Counted from the stretch's first letter, positions 1 through 9,340 are shown. The stretch is DNA of 64,000 bases from Buttiauxella selenatireducens (GCF_031432975.1 NZ_CP133838.1:1860001-1924000), one strand, 5' to 3'. Notes: a model not told the origin generated them from the letters alone. Made by a program: numbers and translations.

Positions 1-54
1 ACTGTTTAAGGCGGCGGCCCTGACAAACAAAGTGAGGTCTTCCAACCTGAGCAT
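1..54 (-). CDS. LysR-family regulator, N-terminus only (runs off the window)
   Basis: The first 18 codons of a divergently read gene begin at an ATG at 54 and give MLRLEDLTLFVRAAALNS, the typical opening of a LysR winged helix-turn-helix domain (an L-x-x-L-x-x-F-V-x-A-A pattern). A GGAG ribosome site lies about 7 bases upstream of the ATG. LysR regulators usually control the divergent neighbour, so this one probably controls the dehydrogenase/nitroreductase set starting at 154; the shared spacer is about 100 bp. Only the beginning is visible, so family assignment rests on this short stretch and the divergent layout. Confidence 0.7.
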   Translation of the reverse strand, partial: MLRLEDLTLFVRAAALNS

Positions 55-153
55 TTTAACTCTCCGAGTATAAGTGTTGTTTTCCAGGGACTATTTTTCG
101 CCCGCAACACACCTTGTACCATGAGTTTATTCATTTAGTCTCTGGAGCACCCA

Positions 154-1161
154 ATGAAAGCTATCGCTATTACTCAGGCCGCGCAGGCGGGCAGCAATGT
201 AGATTTTCTCAGCGAGGTCACTTTACCGACACCTGTCGCCTCAGGCCATGATTTACTGGTCGAAGTGAAAGCCATTTCGGTGAATCCGGTGGATACCAAA
301 GTCCGCGCGGGTTTTAAAGCTGACCAGCCACGAGTGTTGGGCTGGGATGCGGTCGGTGTGGTGGTCTCAACGGGTGAAGCCGTCACCCTGTTTAAGCCGG
401 GTGATGAAGTGTGGTACGCCGGTTCATTGACTCGTCCTGGAAGCAATAGCGAATTCCAGCTGGTGGACGAGCGCATCGTGGCACTGAAACCTAAATCCAT
501 TGATAACGCATCCGCCGCTGCACTGCCTTTAACGGCGATCACGGCATGGGAAATGTTGTTTGACCGTCTGGGGGTAAAAGAAGGCGGTAGTGAAAACGAT
601 GTGCTGTTGATTGTTGGCGCGGCGGGAGGCGTGGGTTCTATTTTGACGCAGCTGGCGCGTCAGCTCACCAACATCACCGTGATTGGCACGGCGTCGCGTC
701 CACAAAGCCAAAAATGGGTCACTGATTTAGGCGCGCATCATGTTATCGACCACAGCAAACCGCTGGTGGAAGAACTGGCACGTTTTGGGGTGAAACAGGT
801 TACCCACGTTGCGAGCCTGAATCAGACTGAGCAGCATTACACGCAGTTGATTGAGGTGCTGGCACCACAAGGGAAACTGGCGTTGATTGACGACCCTGAG
901 ACGCTGGATGCGCGTCCGCTGAAGGTGAAAAGCATTTCACTGCACTGGGAATTTATGTTTACCCGTTCAATGTTCGAAACTCACGACATGATCGAGCAGC
1001 ACCATCTGTTGACTCGCGTGGCTGAATTGATTGACCAGCGCGTGCTGCAAACCACCCTTGGCGAACATTTTGGCACCATTAATGCCGCAAATCTGCGTCG
1101 GGCTCATGAATTAATTGAAACCCATCGCGCGGTCGGTAAAATCGTGCTCGAAGGTTTCTAA
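154..1161 (+). CDS. zinc-type alcohol dehydrogenase-like / quinone oxidoreductase family protein
   Basis: 335 residues of the medium-chain dehydrogenase/reductase superfamily. The N-terminal GroES-like domain contains SVNPVDTKVRAG and GWDAVGVVV; the Rossmann domain has the nucleotide-binding stretch GAAGGVGSILTQLARQL at about 153-169. The cysteine/histidine zinc ligands of true alcohol dehydrogenases are not evident, so it is more likely an NAD(P)H-dependent quinone or enone reductase of the ZADH1 type. A good ribosome site (TCTGGAG) precedes the ATG. It is the first of three same-strand genes with small gaps (nitroreductase, ABM monooxygenase), divergent from a LysR gene, which suggests a redox or electrophile-response operon. 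The substrate cannot be told from sequence. Confidence 0.85.
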   Translation: MKAIAITQAAQAGSNVDFLSEVTLPTPVASGHDLLVEVKAISVNPVDTKVRAGFKADQPRVLGWDAVGVVVSTGEAVTLFKPGDEVWYAGSLTRPGSNSEFQLVDERIVALKPKSIDNASAAALPLTAITAWEMLFDRLGVKEGGSENDVLLIVGAAGGVGSILTQLARQLTNITVIGTASRPQSQKWVTDLGAHHVIDHSKPLVEELARFGVKQVTHVASLNQTEQHYTQLIEVLAPQGKLALIDDPETLDARPLKVKSISLHWEFMFTRSMFETHDMIEQHHLLTRVAELIDQRVLQTTLGEHFGTINAANLRRAHELIETHRAVGKIVLEGF

Positions 1162-1200
1162 CTTCATAATAATCATAACGAAAAATATACAGGTAATATG

Positions 1201-1854
1201 ATGGATATCATTCAATCAGCAGCATCACGCTATTCAACAAAAGCATTTGATCCAAGCAAAAAAATCAGTGACGAAAACATCGAAAAAGTGAAGGAGTTAC
1301 TGCGCCTCAGCCCGTCCAGTACTAACTCACAGCCGTGGCATTTTATTTTGGCCAGCACGCCAGAAGCTAAAGCGCGCATTGCTAAGGCGACAGCGGGTTT
1401 TTACGTCTTTAACGAACGCAAAGTACTTGATGCTTCGCATGTTGTGGTGTTCTGTGCCAAAACCAGTATCGATGAGCAGCATCTGTCCACGCTGCTGGAT
1501 AAAGAAAATGCGGATGGCCGTTTTGCCAGCCAGCAGGCAATGGAAGGGCAACATAAAGGCCGTTCTTATTTCGTCAATATGCACCGTTTTGATTTGAAAG
1601 ATGCGCAGCATTGGATGGAAAAACAAGTTTATCTCAATGTCGGGAATTTCCTGTTGGGCGTATCCACGCTGAACATCGACGCCGTGCCGATTGAAGGTTT
1701 TGACGCTCGCATTCTGGATGAAGAGTTTGGTCTGCGTGAAAAAGGCTTCACCAGCCTGGTCATCGTGCCTATCGGTTATCGCAGCGTGGAAGACTTTAAC
1801 GCCGCACTGCCAAAATCACGCCTTGAGTTCAGCGAAATCTTAACGGAGTGCTAA
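1201..1854 (+). CDS. nfsB: NfsB-like oxygen-insensitive NAD(P)H nitroreductase
   Basis: 217 residues from the ATG at 1201, matching the family start MDII and better spaced from the AGG at 1191 than the ATG at 1198. NfsB-family motifs are clear: RYSTKAFD near the start, [14 protein letters not shown] (FMN phosphate and isoalloxazine contacts), [29 protein letters not shown] and VPIEGFDA. These enzymes are FMN homodimers that reduce nitroaromatics, quinones or dihydropteridine by two-electron steps. It is clearly diverged from E. coli NfsB and sits away from the usual nfsB locus, so it may be a paralogue; the symbol marks the family. The stop codon is followed closely by the ABM gene, implying co-transcription. 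Confidence 0.85.
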   Translation: MDIIQSAASRYSTKAFDPSKKISDENIEKVKELLRLSPSSTNSQPWHFILASTPEAKARIAKATAGFYVFNERKVLDASHVVVFCAKTSIDEQHLSTLLDKENADGRFASQQAMEGQHKGRSYFVNMHRFDLKDAQHWMEKQVYLNVGNFLLGVSTLNIDAVPIEGFDARILDEEFGLREKGFTSLVIVPIGYRSVEDFNAALPKSRLEFSEILTEC

Positions 1855-1856
1855 GC

Positions 1857-2168
1857 ATGGCCGATAACACGCTGTCGATTATTGCGGTGCTGAAAGCAAA
1901 AGCGGGGTGTCGCGAGTCGCTTAAATCAGCCTTGCAGGCGTTGATTGTACCGACGCGGCAGGAAGAGGGATGCCTGGATTACGCATTATTCCAGCTTCAG
2001 GAAACACCTGATGTGTTTTATATGCGCGAATCCTGGAAAGGCCAGGAAGCACTGGATGCCCACATCGCACTGCCGCATTTTCAGGCGTTTGTGCAGCAGA
2101 TGGATGCGTTACTGGCAGAGCCTTTGCAGTTAGTGCGTTTGAATGCCGTTGAGCCGCAACAAATCTAG
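1857..2168 (+). CDS. antibiotic biosynthesis monooxygenase (ABM) domain protein, YgiN-like
   Basis: 103 residues from the ATG at 1857, chosen over an upstream GTG because GGAG at 1845 lies 8 bases before it. A single ABM ferredoxin-like fold is indicated by AVLKAKAGCRESLKSAL, PTRQEEGCLDYALFQ, FYMRESWKGQEALDAH and LPHFQAF. Relatives such as YgiN are small cofactor-free dimers linked to quinol oxidation. The gene begins only 2 bases after the nitroreductase stop and closes the three-gene redox operon. A role in quinone or electrophile handling is inferred from this context. Confidence 0.85.
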   Translation: MADNTLSIIAVLKAKAGCRESLKSALQALIVPTRQEEGCLDYALFQLQETPDVFYMRESWKGQEALDAHIALPHFQAFVQQMDALLAEPLQLVRLNAVEPQQI

Positions 2169-2224
2169 TGAATGCCGGATCGCTGCGCTAATTGTTTGTA
2201 CAACGTCGGGTTAGCGCAGCGTGT

Positions 2225-2935
2225 TTACAAGGTGGAATTCACTTCAGGACTCACCACTTTCAGCATTTTTTCACCCGCACGAAACTGACCCTGTCGCACA
2301 TAACCGATATGGTCAGCCATCAGATGGGCTTCATGTTCACTGTGAGTGACCAACAGCGCTGTTTGCCCCGCATCGCGCAAAATATCCCGCACCTCGCGCC
2401 CAAGGCGTTCGCGCGTTTGTTTATCAAGACTGGAAAACGGTTCATCAAGCAGCAGGATTTCGGGATTCGGTGCCAGTGCTCGCGCTAATGCAATACGCTG
2501 TTGTTGCCCGCCGGATAATTCGTGTGGGTAGTGGCTGGCATGGCTGTGTAAATCCACCATTCTGAGCAGTTCAGTGACACGTGCATGTTGCTCATCGCGT
2601 GGCAGGCGACGCAGGCCAAATGCCACGTTTTGCTGCGCAGTCAGATGCGGGAATAACGCGTACTCCTGAAATACCATGCCAACATGACGTTTCTCAGGCG
2701 GAAGATGAATTCCAGGTGCGGCGACGCGTCGTTGCGAGACATAAATTTCACCGTGTTGCAGCCGTTCAAAACCGGCAACGGCCCGCAGAACGGTCGTTTT
2801 CCCACAGCCGGATGCACCCAGCAGGCAGGCCAGTTCCCCCTTGCGCACCGACATCGAAAACCCTTTCAGAACCGACTGTTGGCTGTTGCCGTAGGCAACG
2901 TGCACATCCTGAAGACGTAACGCAATTTCTGACAT
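2225..2935 (-). CDS. ferric iron ABC transporter ATP-binding protein (FbpC/AfuC type, short form)
   Basis: 236 residues with a complete ABC ATPase core: Walker A GASGCGKTT at 40-48, Q-loop VFQEYALFPH, signature LSGGQQQR, Walker B ILLLDEPFSSLD and the H-loop histidine in LLVTHSEHEA. FbpC proteins are usually about 350 residues and carry a C-terminal regulatory TOBE/OB region; here the chain ends soon after the H-loop, so that region is missing. It is last in the order substrate-binding protein, permease, ATPase, all on the minus strand, and should power Fe3+ uptake through the permease at 2947-4635. Confidence 0.88.
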   Translation of the reverse strand: MSEIALRLQDVHVAYGNSQQSVLKGFSMSVRKGELACLLGASGCGKTTVLRAVAGFERLQHGEIYVSQRRVAAPGIHLPPEKRHVGMVFQEYALFPHLTAQQNVAFGLRRLPRDEQHARVTELLRMVDLHSHASHYPHELSGGQQQRIALARALAPNPEILLLDEPFSSLDKQTRERLGREVRDILRDAGQTALLVTHSEHEAHLMADHIGYVRQGQFRAGEKMLKVVSPEVNSTL

Positions 2936-2946
2936 AAATCGTTCCT

Positions 2947-4635
2947 CTAGCCCTGACGCGTCATCTGGTGACGCACCAGTAAAATAACCGGTAACGTGCC
3001 CGTGAGAACGATCATCAAGGCGGCGATAGCCCCTTCTTCGTAGGTTCCCCGCGCTGCTTCTGCGTATAACAGTGTCGCTAACGTCTCAAAGTTTACCGGG
3101 CGCAAAAGTAAGGTAGTCGGCAGTTCTTTCATGGCATCGGCGAACACCAATAATGCACTGCTGACCAGCGCTGGGCGCAGCAACGGGAAATGAATTCTGG
3201 CAAAGGTTCCCGCGCCATTTTCCCCGAGCAATCTTGATGCCTGTTCCAGAGAAGGGGGAATGCGGCTAAGCCCGGAATCCAGCGCGCCAATGGCAATGGC
3301 CTGAAAACGCATCGCACAACAGATGACCAATAAGATACCGGCAGACATGAGCGGTAAACCGCGAATCTCGAGCAAGTCCGCCAGCCATCGATCCACGGCC
3401 ATCGCTGGAGAGAGAAAACCAATGGCCAGTATGGTGCCTGGAACCGCGTAACCCAATGACGCAAGACGCATGACACCACGGCGAAAGCCTGACATCGTGT
3501 TGTCTGCCGCACTGTGGCGCGCGCTCCATGCCACCAGTAAACTGACACAAACCACTACCAGCGTGGTTCCCGCAGCCAGCGACAACGTATTTTGTAACGC
3601 AGAAAGCAACGAAGGTGAGAGCGGGTTTTGTTCACCCAAACGTTTAATACTCTCCCAGGCCAGAAAAATCACCGGCGCAACAAAGCCCAGAATGACGGGC
3701 AGGGCGATAACAGCGCCAAGCAACCAACCCCGCCAACCGCGTATCGGTGTCGGTTGAATCTCACGTAGGTTTCGGCTGCTAAACCCTTGCTTTTTACGGC
3801 CATAAAACTCAAGCGTCAGGATGCAGAAAATAAACATCAACATCATGCAGGCGATTTGCGCCGCCGAAGCCAAATCTGAACGCGAAATCCAGGTGGTATA
3901 AACCGTGACGGTTAAGGTTTGAACACCAAGAAATTCAGATGCACCAATATCATTGAGCGTTTCCAGAAGCGCCAGACTGATTCCGACTGCCAGCGCCGGG
4001 CGGGCCATCGGCAGTGCCACGCGAAAGAAGGTGCCTGCCGCGCTGCATCCTAATGTGCGAGCCGCCTCCAACAGATGAGCTGGTTGGCTGATAAACATGG
4101 CGCGGGTGGTCAGGTAGACGTACGGATACAGCACCAGACCCAACAGAATAATCGCACCCGGAAGTGAACGTAAGTCAGGAAGGCGGAACTGTCGCGGGCT
4201 GTCATATCCAAGCAAAAAGCGGAGGAATGTTTGCAGTGGGCCGATGGGATGGAGCAAATCGAGCCAGGCGAAGGCCACGATATAGGTCGGCATGGCCAGC
4301 GGTAATAACAGCGCCCAATTGAGGATTTTACGCCCAGGGAAATCCCAGGCAGTCACCGCCCATGCGCTTCCCACACCTATCACGCCCACGATGACGGCGA
4401 CGCCTGCCAACAACAGCACGGTATTTTTTAGCACCGAGGGAAGGACAAAATTGACCAGATTTTCCCAGTGCGAAAAATCAGCCTGTGTTGCCTGCCAGAT
4501 AAGCGCAACTATAGGCATCAACACACCTAACGCGACACACAATGCGGCAAGGTGCAGAGGCGTTAAGAGTGACTGCGGCCCGGAAACCAGGCCGCGTAAC
4601 GTCGGAAGACGAAGTGTTTTATTGATCGAATCCAA
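2947..4635 (-). CDS. ferric iron ABC transporter permease (FbpB/SfuB type, fused double permease)
   Basis: 562 residues forming two fused binding-protein-dependent permease halves, each with several hydrophobic helices and an EAA loop: EAARTLGCSAAGTFFRVALP in the first half and EQASRLLGENGAGTFARIHF in the second. Such fused permeases are typical of Fe3+ transporters of the Fbp/Sfu/Hit/Afu group. The start overlaps the end of the substrate-binding gene by 17 bases, so translation is probably coupled; a slightly later start is possible. Inner-membrane location. Confidence 0.9.
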   Translation of the reverse strand: MDSINKTLRLPTLRGLVSGPQSLLTPLHLAALCVALGVLMPIVALIWQATQADFSHWENLVNFVLPSVLKNTVLLLAGVAVIVGVIGVGSAWAVTAWDFPGRKILNWALLLPLAMPTYIVAFAWLDLLHPIGPLQTFLRFLLGYDSPRQFRLPDLRSLPGAIILLGLVLYPYVYLTTRAMFISQPAHLLEAARTLGCSAAGTFFRVALPMARPALAVGISLALLETLNDIGASEFLGVQTLTVTVYTTWISRSDLASAAQIACMMLMFIFCILTLEFYGRKKQGFSSRNLREIQPTPIRGWRGWLLGAVIALPVILGFVAPVIFLAWESIKRLGEQNPLSPSLLSALQNTLSLAAGTTLVVVCVSLLVAWSARHSAADNTMSGFRRGVMRLASLGYAVPGTILAIGFLSPAMAVDRWLADLLEIRGLPLMSAGILLVICCAMRFQAIAIGALDSGLSRIPPSLEQASRLLGENGAGTFARIHFPLLRPALVSSALLVFADAMKELPTTLLLRPVNFETLATLLYAEAARGTYEEGAIAALMIVLTGTLPVILLVRHQMTRQG

Positions 4636-5662
4636 CTTTATCTACCAACAGGCTCGCTTGTTTACGATGTTTCACTATCTCGGTTAACGGGATTTTATCG
4701 ACGTCAATTTCACCGATAGTTGCGCTAATGACCGGGTCAAGAGTGACCCCTTTCAGAACCGGATACTCAAAGTTCGCTTTGGCATAAATCTGTTGGGCAG
4801 GAGCAGAAACCAGGTATTCCATCAGTTTCACGGCTTCGGCTTTATTCGGTGCATAGCGGGCCACAGCAGCCCCACTGATATTGACGTGTGTGCCACCTTG
4901 TTCGAAGGTCGGTTTCACCACTTTAATCGCATCGCCCCACTTGCGTGCATCGCTGCCTTCTTTGGCGTTTTTCATGTGGCCAATATAGTAGGAGTTAGCC
5001 AGGCCGATATCGCAAATACCCCCGAGAATGTCGCGCGCAACATCACGATCGCCACCCGTGGCTTTACGTGCCAGGTTTGCTTTCACACCGCGCAGCCACT
5101 CTTCTGTTTTGGCTTCACCATGGTGAGCAATCATCGCGGCAATAAGAGCTGTGTTATACGGATGCTGTCCGGAACGAATACAAACTTTGCCTTTGTATTC
5201 AGGGCTTGAGAGTTGCTCGTAATGCCAGTTATCAATGGGCAGGGATTTGTCTGCATAAAGCACACGGGCACGCATTGAAAGCGCGAACCACTGATTATCT
5301 TCGCCACGAAGGTTTGCCGGGATGGCGGTTTTGAGCATGGCAGAGTCCACTGGCTGCGTGACACCTGCTTCAACTAAATCAATGAGATTACCCGCATCGA
5401 CGGTCATCAACAGGTCGGCAGGGGAGTTTTTCCCTTCCGCTTTGACGCGCTCAAGCATGCCGTCTTTGATGTAAACCGTATTGACTTTCACGCCGCTGGA
5501 TTGTGTCCAGCTATCCAGCAATGGCTGAATGAGACCGGGTTCACGGGTGGTATAAAGCGTCAGATCGCCTTGTGCAAAAACGGGCAGACTGACGGAGAAA
5601 ACCAGAGCGGATGCAAGCGTGATACGTCGCAGTCCAGTGCGAGGCTGAGCAAACTCATTCAT
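4619..5662 (-). CDS. periplasmic ferric iron-binding protein (FbpA/SfuA/AfuA type)
   Basis: 347 residues. The N-terminus has a basic stretch followed by the hydrophobic core TLASALVFSVSLPVFAQG, a Sec signal peptide with likely cleavage after VFA. The mature part begins DLTLYTTREPGLIQPLLDSW, as in class III Fe3+-binding proteins. A di-tyrosine (NSYYIGHM), which in FbpA supplies two iron ligands, is present. It should capture Fe3+ in the periplasm and deliver it to the adjacent permease and ATPase. A Fur box lies 70-90 bases upstream, consistent with iron-repressed expression. Confidence 0.9.
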   Translation of the reverse strand: MNEFAQPRTGLRRITLASALVFSVSLPVFAQGDLTLYTTREPGLIQPLLDSWTQSSGVKVNTVYIKDGMLERVKAEGKNSPADLLMTVDAGNLIDLVEAGVTQPVDSAMLKTAIPANLRGEDNQWFALSMRARVLYADKSLPIDNWHYEQLSSPEYKGKVCIRSGQHPYNTALIAAMIAHHGEAKTEEWLRGVKANLARKATGGDRDVARDILGGICDIGLANSYYIGHMKNAKEGSDARKWGDAIKVVKPTFEQGGTHVNISGAAVARYAPNKAEAVKLMEYLVSAPAQQIYAKANFEYPVLKGVTLDPVISATIGEIDVDKIPLTEIVKHRKQASLLVDKVGFDQ

Positions 5663-5733
5663 CGTTATATATCCCTGAGTGATTTGAACTTATCGGATTC
5701 AGAGCAGAGAGGCATCCCTGCAGGCTGGCGCAA

Positions 5734-5752
5734 GATAAATGATAATCACTAT
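5734..5752 (-). promoter_or_regulatory. Fur box upstream of the ferric transporter operon
   Basis: The 19 bases GATAAATGATAATCACTAT and their flanks contain TGATAAT-C-ACTATTG, which fits the 7-1-7 Fur consensus (TGATAAT-N-ATTATCA) at 11 of 14 positions. It lies about 72-90 bases before the substrate-binding protein start, where it would overlap the promoter. Confidence 0.8.
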
Positions 5753-5874
5753 TGTTTACAATCGCAGAAGTGCACACAACGTCCGCATTTACATAACTTT
5801 AACTGGAAGGGTTTGCTGGATCACACAGATTGATACAACGGAGATTTCACGGACAGGAGTGTTGTTTCCAAAAA

Positions 5875-5912
5875 GCAAAAAGCCCGCTTAGTTTCCTAAG
5901 CAGGCTTCTTAA
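5875..5912 (-). terminator. intrinsic terminator of tRNA-Asn
   Basis: Stem AGCCCGCTTAG / CTAAGCAGGCT (one mismatch) at 5881-5907 with a short loop. Read on the minus strand it is followed by a T-rich stretch (TTTTTGC). It begins just after the tRNA CCA end. A near-identical copy is present at 54932-54958. Confidence 0.85.
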
Positions 5913-5915
5913 ATT

Positions 5916-5991
5916 TGGCTCCTCTGACTGGACTCGAACCAGTGACATACGGATTAACAGTCCGCCGTTCTACCGACTGAACTACAGAGGA
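5916..5991 (-). tRNA. tRNA-Asn (anticodon GTT)
   Basis: 76 nucleotides with encoded CCA. The minus strand starts TCCTCTGTAGTTCAGTCGG, has the anticodon loop CTGTTAA, the T-loop GGTTCGAGTCC and ends CAGAGGAGCCA. All four cloverleaf stems pair. The position next to mtfA matches the asn tRNA cluster of E. coli. tRNA-Asn genes are frequent integration sites for islands; the 3' end of this gene is partly duplicated at 54968-54985. Confidence 0.97.
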
Positions 5992-6091
5992 ATCGTTTGA
6001 ACGAGGCAAATAGTAACGTCACGTTCAAAAAGAGTCAATAACAAAAATAACATGTTGATTCAGATGGTTAAATTAAGCTCAACTTGTTGAA

Positions 6092-6889
6092 TTAATGCAC
6101 CGTGTTTCCGTTAGATGCTGGCCTGTTTTCACTCTCGCGTAACCGTAACAACGGGTTTTGGCCGTAAAACTGGCAAAATCGCTGATAAAGTGAAGGAAAA
6201 CGCGGGGCGAAAAGCTCAGGTGCGCTGAAAAAATACTCTGAGAGCACTGCAAAACATTCTGCCGGTTCCGACGCTGCATAGGCATCAATGCTGGCGGCGT
6301 TTTCGCCCACCAGGTCGATTTCGTCCTGAATATTGCTCATTGCCGCATGGAGGTCATGTTCCCAGCCAGCGACCTCACGCAGGGCAATTAACGGGATCCC
6401 GCTGGCACGATCGCCGTTGCGCATATCCAGTTTATGAGCCACTTCATGGACGACCAGATTAAATCCGGAGGCGTCAAAGGAGTCCTGCACGTCAAGCCAG
6501 TTAAGCACAATAGGGCCTTGCTGCCAGCTTTGGCCGGACTGAACGACGCGCTGATTATGAACAAGGCCAATGTCATCTTGCCATTCGTCATCGACCACAA
6601 ACGGAGCGGGGTAGATGAGGATTTCATGAAAACCATCAAGCCACTCAATACCCAGTTCCAACACCGGCAAGCAGAACAGTAGCGCGATACGCGCACTTTT
6701 TAGATCATCAAGCTCAAAGCCTTGCAAAGGCACCAGGCGTTTTTGCTGTAAAAAACGGTCCGCAAGACGGATCAGTTTATCTTGCTCGGCAGGCGTAAGC
6801 GTTGCCAGAACAGGAATGGACAAAGCCTGCTCCCACGGCAGTGCTGTGACAGCAGATGAATCACTTGCTTTCCAGGGCCACTTAATCAT
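6092..6889 (-). CDS. mtfA: MtfA, zinc metallopeptidase / Mlc-binding regulator of glucose PTS
   Basis: 265 residues from the ATG at 6889 (MIKWPWK), which matches the E. coli start; an in-frame codon 7 residues earlier extends the frame but is not supported by the family. The zinc-peptidase motif HEVAH with the downstream region [22 protein letters not shown] supplies the metal ligands and catalytic glutamate. In E. coli MtfA (YeeI) binds the repressor Mlc, so raising ptsG expression, and has aminopeptidase activity. It is cytosolic. It is next to tRNA-Asn, as in E. coli. Confidence 0.95.
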   Translation of the reverse strand: MIKWPWKASDSSAVTALPWEQALSIPVLATLTPAEQDKLIRLADRFLQQKRLVPLQGFELDDLKSARIALLFCLPVLELGIEWLDGFHEILIYPAPFVVDDEWQDDIGLVHNQRVVQSGQSWQQGPIVLNWLDVQDSFDASGFNLVVHEVAHKLDMRNGDRASGIPLIALREVAGWEHDLHAAMSNIQDEIDLVGENAASIDAYAASEPAECFAVLSEYFFSAPELFAPRFPSLYQRFCQFYGQNPLLRLRESENRPASNGNTVH

Positions 6890-7164
6890 GTTACTCGCTC
6901 GCAAAGTCATCTCTTGAACGGAAAACTACTATACCGTGACTGTGAAAATGCCGCACTAGTGGGGCACATGGCAGCGACCTGAACAGGACCGCCCGAGAAA
7001 ACGATGTGAACGTATTCTCTGTGCCATTATTCAAACACTTACCAAAAAACCTTTCAACGACACGAGTCACAGTTGAGTGGATGGGCTTAATTTATTTCTT
7101 TTCTGAATGGTTTTAAGAACGATTAGGGAAGAGATCTGTGAATGAAGGATTATCGAAGCGGTAA

Positions 7165-7191
7165 AGTAAAAAGCCCGCACTGCGGGCTTTG
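7165..7191 (-). terminator. terminator of the porin gene
   Basis: Perfect stem AAGCCCGCA/TGCGGGCTT around a single C at 7171-7189. On the minus strand it is followed by TTTTTAC, and it lies about 30 bases after the porin stop codon. Confidence 0.88.
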
Positions 7192-7219
7192 GATTAACAA
7201 GCAACCAGTTTGTTTGAGA

Positions 7220-8356
7220 TTAGAACTGGTAAATCATACCAATGCCAACGACGTCATCAGTGGAAATACCCGCTGCATCATAGAAATCATCATCGTTGTC
7301 TAACAGGTTGATTTTGTAATCAACGTAGGTGGAGAAGTTTTTGTTGAAGTAATAGTTAGCGCCAACAGAGACGTATTTAACCAAGTCTTTGTCATTCCAG
7401 TCGCTGTTATTTGATACATCAACCAGTAAGTCCTTACCTTTAGATTGCAGGTAGGAGATTTCTGGACGCAGGCCGAAGTCGAACTGGTATTGAGCGGTCA
7501 CTTCAAAGTTCTGGGTTTTGTTAGCAACATATGTACTACCCGAACCAAATGGCGTCATGTTGCGGGTTTCTGCATACATCGCGGCTAGATAAATGTTGTT
7601 GGCGTCATATTTCATACCAACTGTCCAGACATCAGCTTTCTCACCACCGGCTAAAGTAGTGGATTCTTGTGCATTAGTACGGTCTGAAGATGCGTATGCG
7701 GCAGCAGCGTTAAAGCCCATACCGAAATCATACGTGGTAGATAGACCCCAACCGTCACCATTCTGTAAACGAACGTCATTGTGGCCGTTGTTAGTGCCTT
7801 CTTGATCTTCGTTGTTATTAGTGCCTTCATTCGCGCCCTGGTATTGCACTGCGAAGCTCAGCCCTTCAACTTGACCAAAGAAATTGGAGTTACGATAAGT
7901 TGCAACACCATTAGTACGTCCTGTCATAAAGCGGTCAGCATCAGCGTAGGTATCGCCACCGAATACTGGCAGCATATCGGTCCATGCCTCAACGTCATAG
8001 ACCACACCGTAGTTACGACCATAATCAAATGAACCGTAGTCGCCGTATTTCAGGCCTGCAAATGCCAGGCGCGTAAATGCTTTGTTGGAACCACTTTCGG
8101 TGTCATTAGCATACATTTTGTATTCCCACTGACCATAACCGGTCAGTTCGGAATTAATTTGTGTTTCACCTTTAAAACCAATTTGTGTGTAGGTGCCATC
8201 ACCGTCGTCACCAGCATTGTCCGAGAAGGTATGACGAGCATCCACTTTGCCGTATAAATCGACTTTATTACCGTCTTTATTGTAGATCTCTGCCGCGTGT
8301 GCAGAACCCATTGCCAATAAAGCAGGGATCACCAATGCCAGTGCTGTTCTTTTCAT
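7220..8356 (-). CDS. ompS1: OmpC-type general porin, probable OmpS1/YedS counterpart
   Basis: 378 residues. A signal peptide ([21 protein letters not shown]) is cleaved before [19 protein letters not shown], the usual start of mature enterobacterial porins. The L3 constriction-loop region ([23 protein letters not shown]) and the C-terminal phenylalanine (MIYQF) needed for BAM assembly are present, so a 16-strand trimeric outer-membrane channel is expected. It lies between mtfA and yedJ/dcm; this is where Salmonella keeps the quiescent porin ompS1 and E. coli K-12 the broken yedS. Here the gene is intact. The symbol rests on position more than on distinguishing residues; OmpC/OmpN-like naming is possible. 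Confidence 0.85.
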   Translation of the reverse strand: MKRTALALVIPALLAMGSAHAAEIYNKDGNKVDLYGKVDARHTFSDNAGDDGDGTYTQIGFKGETQINSELTGYGQWEYKMYANDTESGSNKAFTRLAFAGLKYGDYGSFDYGRNYGVVYDVEAWTDMLPVFGGDTYADADRFMTGRTNGVATYRNSNFFGQVEGLSFAVQYQGANEGTNNNEDQEGTNNGHNDVRLQNGDGWGLSTTYDFGMGFNAAAAYASSDRTNAQESTTLAGGEKADVWTVGMKYDANNIYLAAMYAETRNMTPFGSGSTYVANKTQNFEVTAQYQFDFGLRPEISYLQSKGKDLLVDVSNNSDWNDKDLVKYVSVGANYYFNKNFSTYVDYKINLLDNDDDFYDAAGISTDDVVGIGMIYQF

Positions 8357-8947
8357 TTATATATTCCTTTAAATCATAATCATTATGAATAATTAATCGT
8401 ATGGCTTCCTCAAAAAACGCATTAATCTTATTACAGGTAGTTCAATATATTTATCTGCAATCATGTAACTGCATTGGTTCAAATAATACAAAATGTATCT
8501 GAGCTTTTCGTGTGTAAGATGTTGATTTTTAAATATATTAACATGGATTAAGACTATTCTAATATATCATTAATATGCCTTTATAAAGTTTTATACGAAA
8601 TTGTAATACCTTGCATGTTGTATTATTCCTTAATGATTAAGTTTTATTTAATATAAGTTTTCGCGAATCTTAAATATATATTTTAATTGTGATAACTTTT
8701 ATTTTATAAACGTTTTAAATAATATGAATCGCTCTTTATTTTTCGTGAATATACATGGGTTAATAAATGAGCAAATGTATCTTTATTGTTAATGTCATGA
8801 AAAACTACATTATATCTTACAATTTTAAGATTCATCCTAATTAAAACGGGCACTTTAGCCTGTCAAAAAACAGCAAAAATGTGATAAAAATCACATAAGG
8901 GAGATGGGACACCCATCGCATAAACACGCTAAGCAATTGAGAGACTT
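8357..8947. promoter_or_regulatory. long AT-rich leader/promoter region of the porin
   Basis: About 590 bases without a gene. From 8500 to 8820 the DNA is strongly AT-rich with many TATATT and TTTAAAT runs, unlike the flanks. The ompS1 leader in Salmonella is similarly long and AT-rich and is controlled by OmpR, LeuO and H-NS. The same kind of silencing is inferred here; individual sites are not resolved. The right end holds the drpB promoter, including GTGATAAAAATCACAT at 8880, an imperfect inverted repeat resembling a CRP/FNR-type site. Confidence 0.5.
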
Positions 8948-9196
8948 ATGTCAGACGTTATGGACGCGAAACCGACCCGCACACCGGGTGGGAAATTGGC
9001 TCTGTGGTTATTTTATGGATTTTGTCTGTACACGGTTTGGGCTGTACTGCGTTACTTCTGGGTGGTGAGCGACGTCACCGGCGGGGATATGGGCTCGCTG
9101 GGGGGGAAGCTTCTCGGAGCATTAATGGGTTTACTGGTTCTGGGTTCGGTTGCGGCATTATTAGGTTGCCTTGCCTGGTACACGCGAGCCAGATGA
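8948..9196 (+). CDS. drpB: small inner-membrane protein, DrpB (YedR)-like
   Basis: 82 residues. The start MSDVMDAKPTRTPGGKLALW is followed by two hydrophobic helices (about 17-38 and 55-76) and a short basic tail (WYTRAR). The TPGGKLALW segment and the closing AWYTR resemble my memory of E. coli YedR/DrpB, a small membrane protein found as a suppressor of ftsEX division defects, and the location next to yedJ and the porin fits. Assignment is from recollection and position, so moderate. Confidence 0.6.
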   Translation: MSDVMDAKPTRTPGGKLALWLFYGFCLYTVWAVLRYFWVVSDVTGGDMGSLGGKLLGALMGLLVLGSVAALLGCLAWYTRAR

Positions 9197-9340
9197 AAAT
9201 CCCCGTTGTCTTTCGAAGTACTCGAAAGACAAAAAGTATAAATCGTGCCAGGGTGAGCTATTGTCAGGGCAGAACTTGCTAATTCTGTGATCTTGTACTC
9301 ATATTAAGTACCGGGTCCAGCTACGAAGTAAGGAGTACGT

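Noticed and set aside
1198..1200. ATG at 1198 as start of the nitroreductase
   Set aside because: The next ATG (1201) matches the family N-terminus MDII and is better spaced from the ribosome site.
2192..2937. Plus-strand frames opposite the ferric ATPase gene
   Set aside because: They are antisense reflections of a well-supported ABC ATPase gene.
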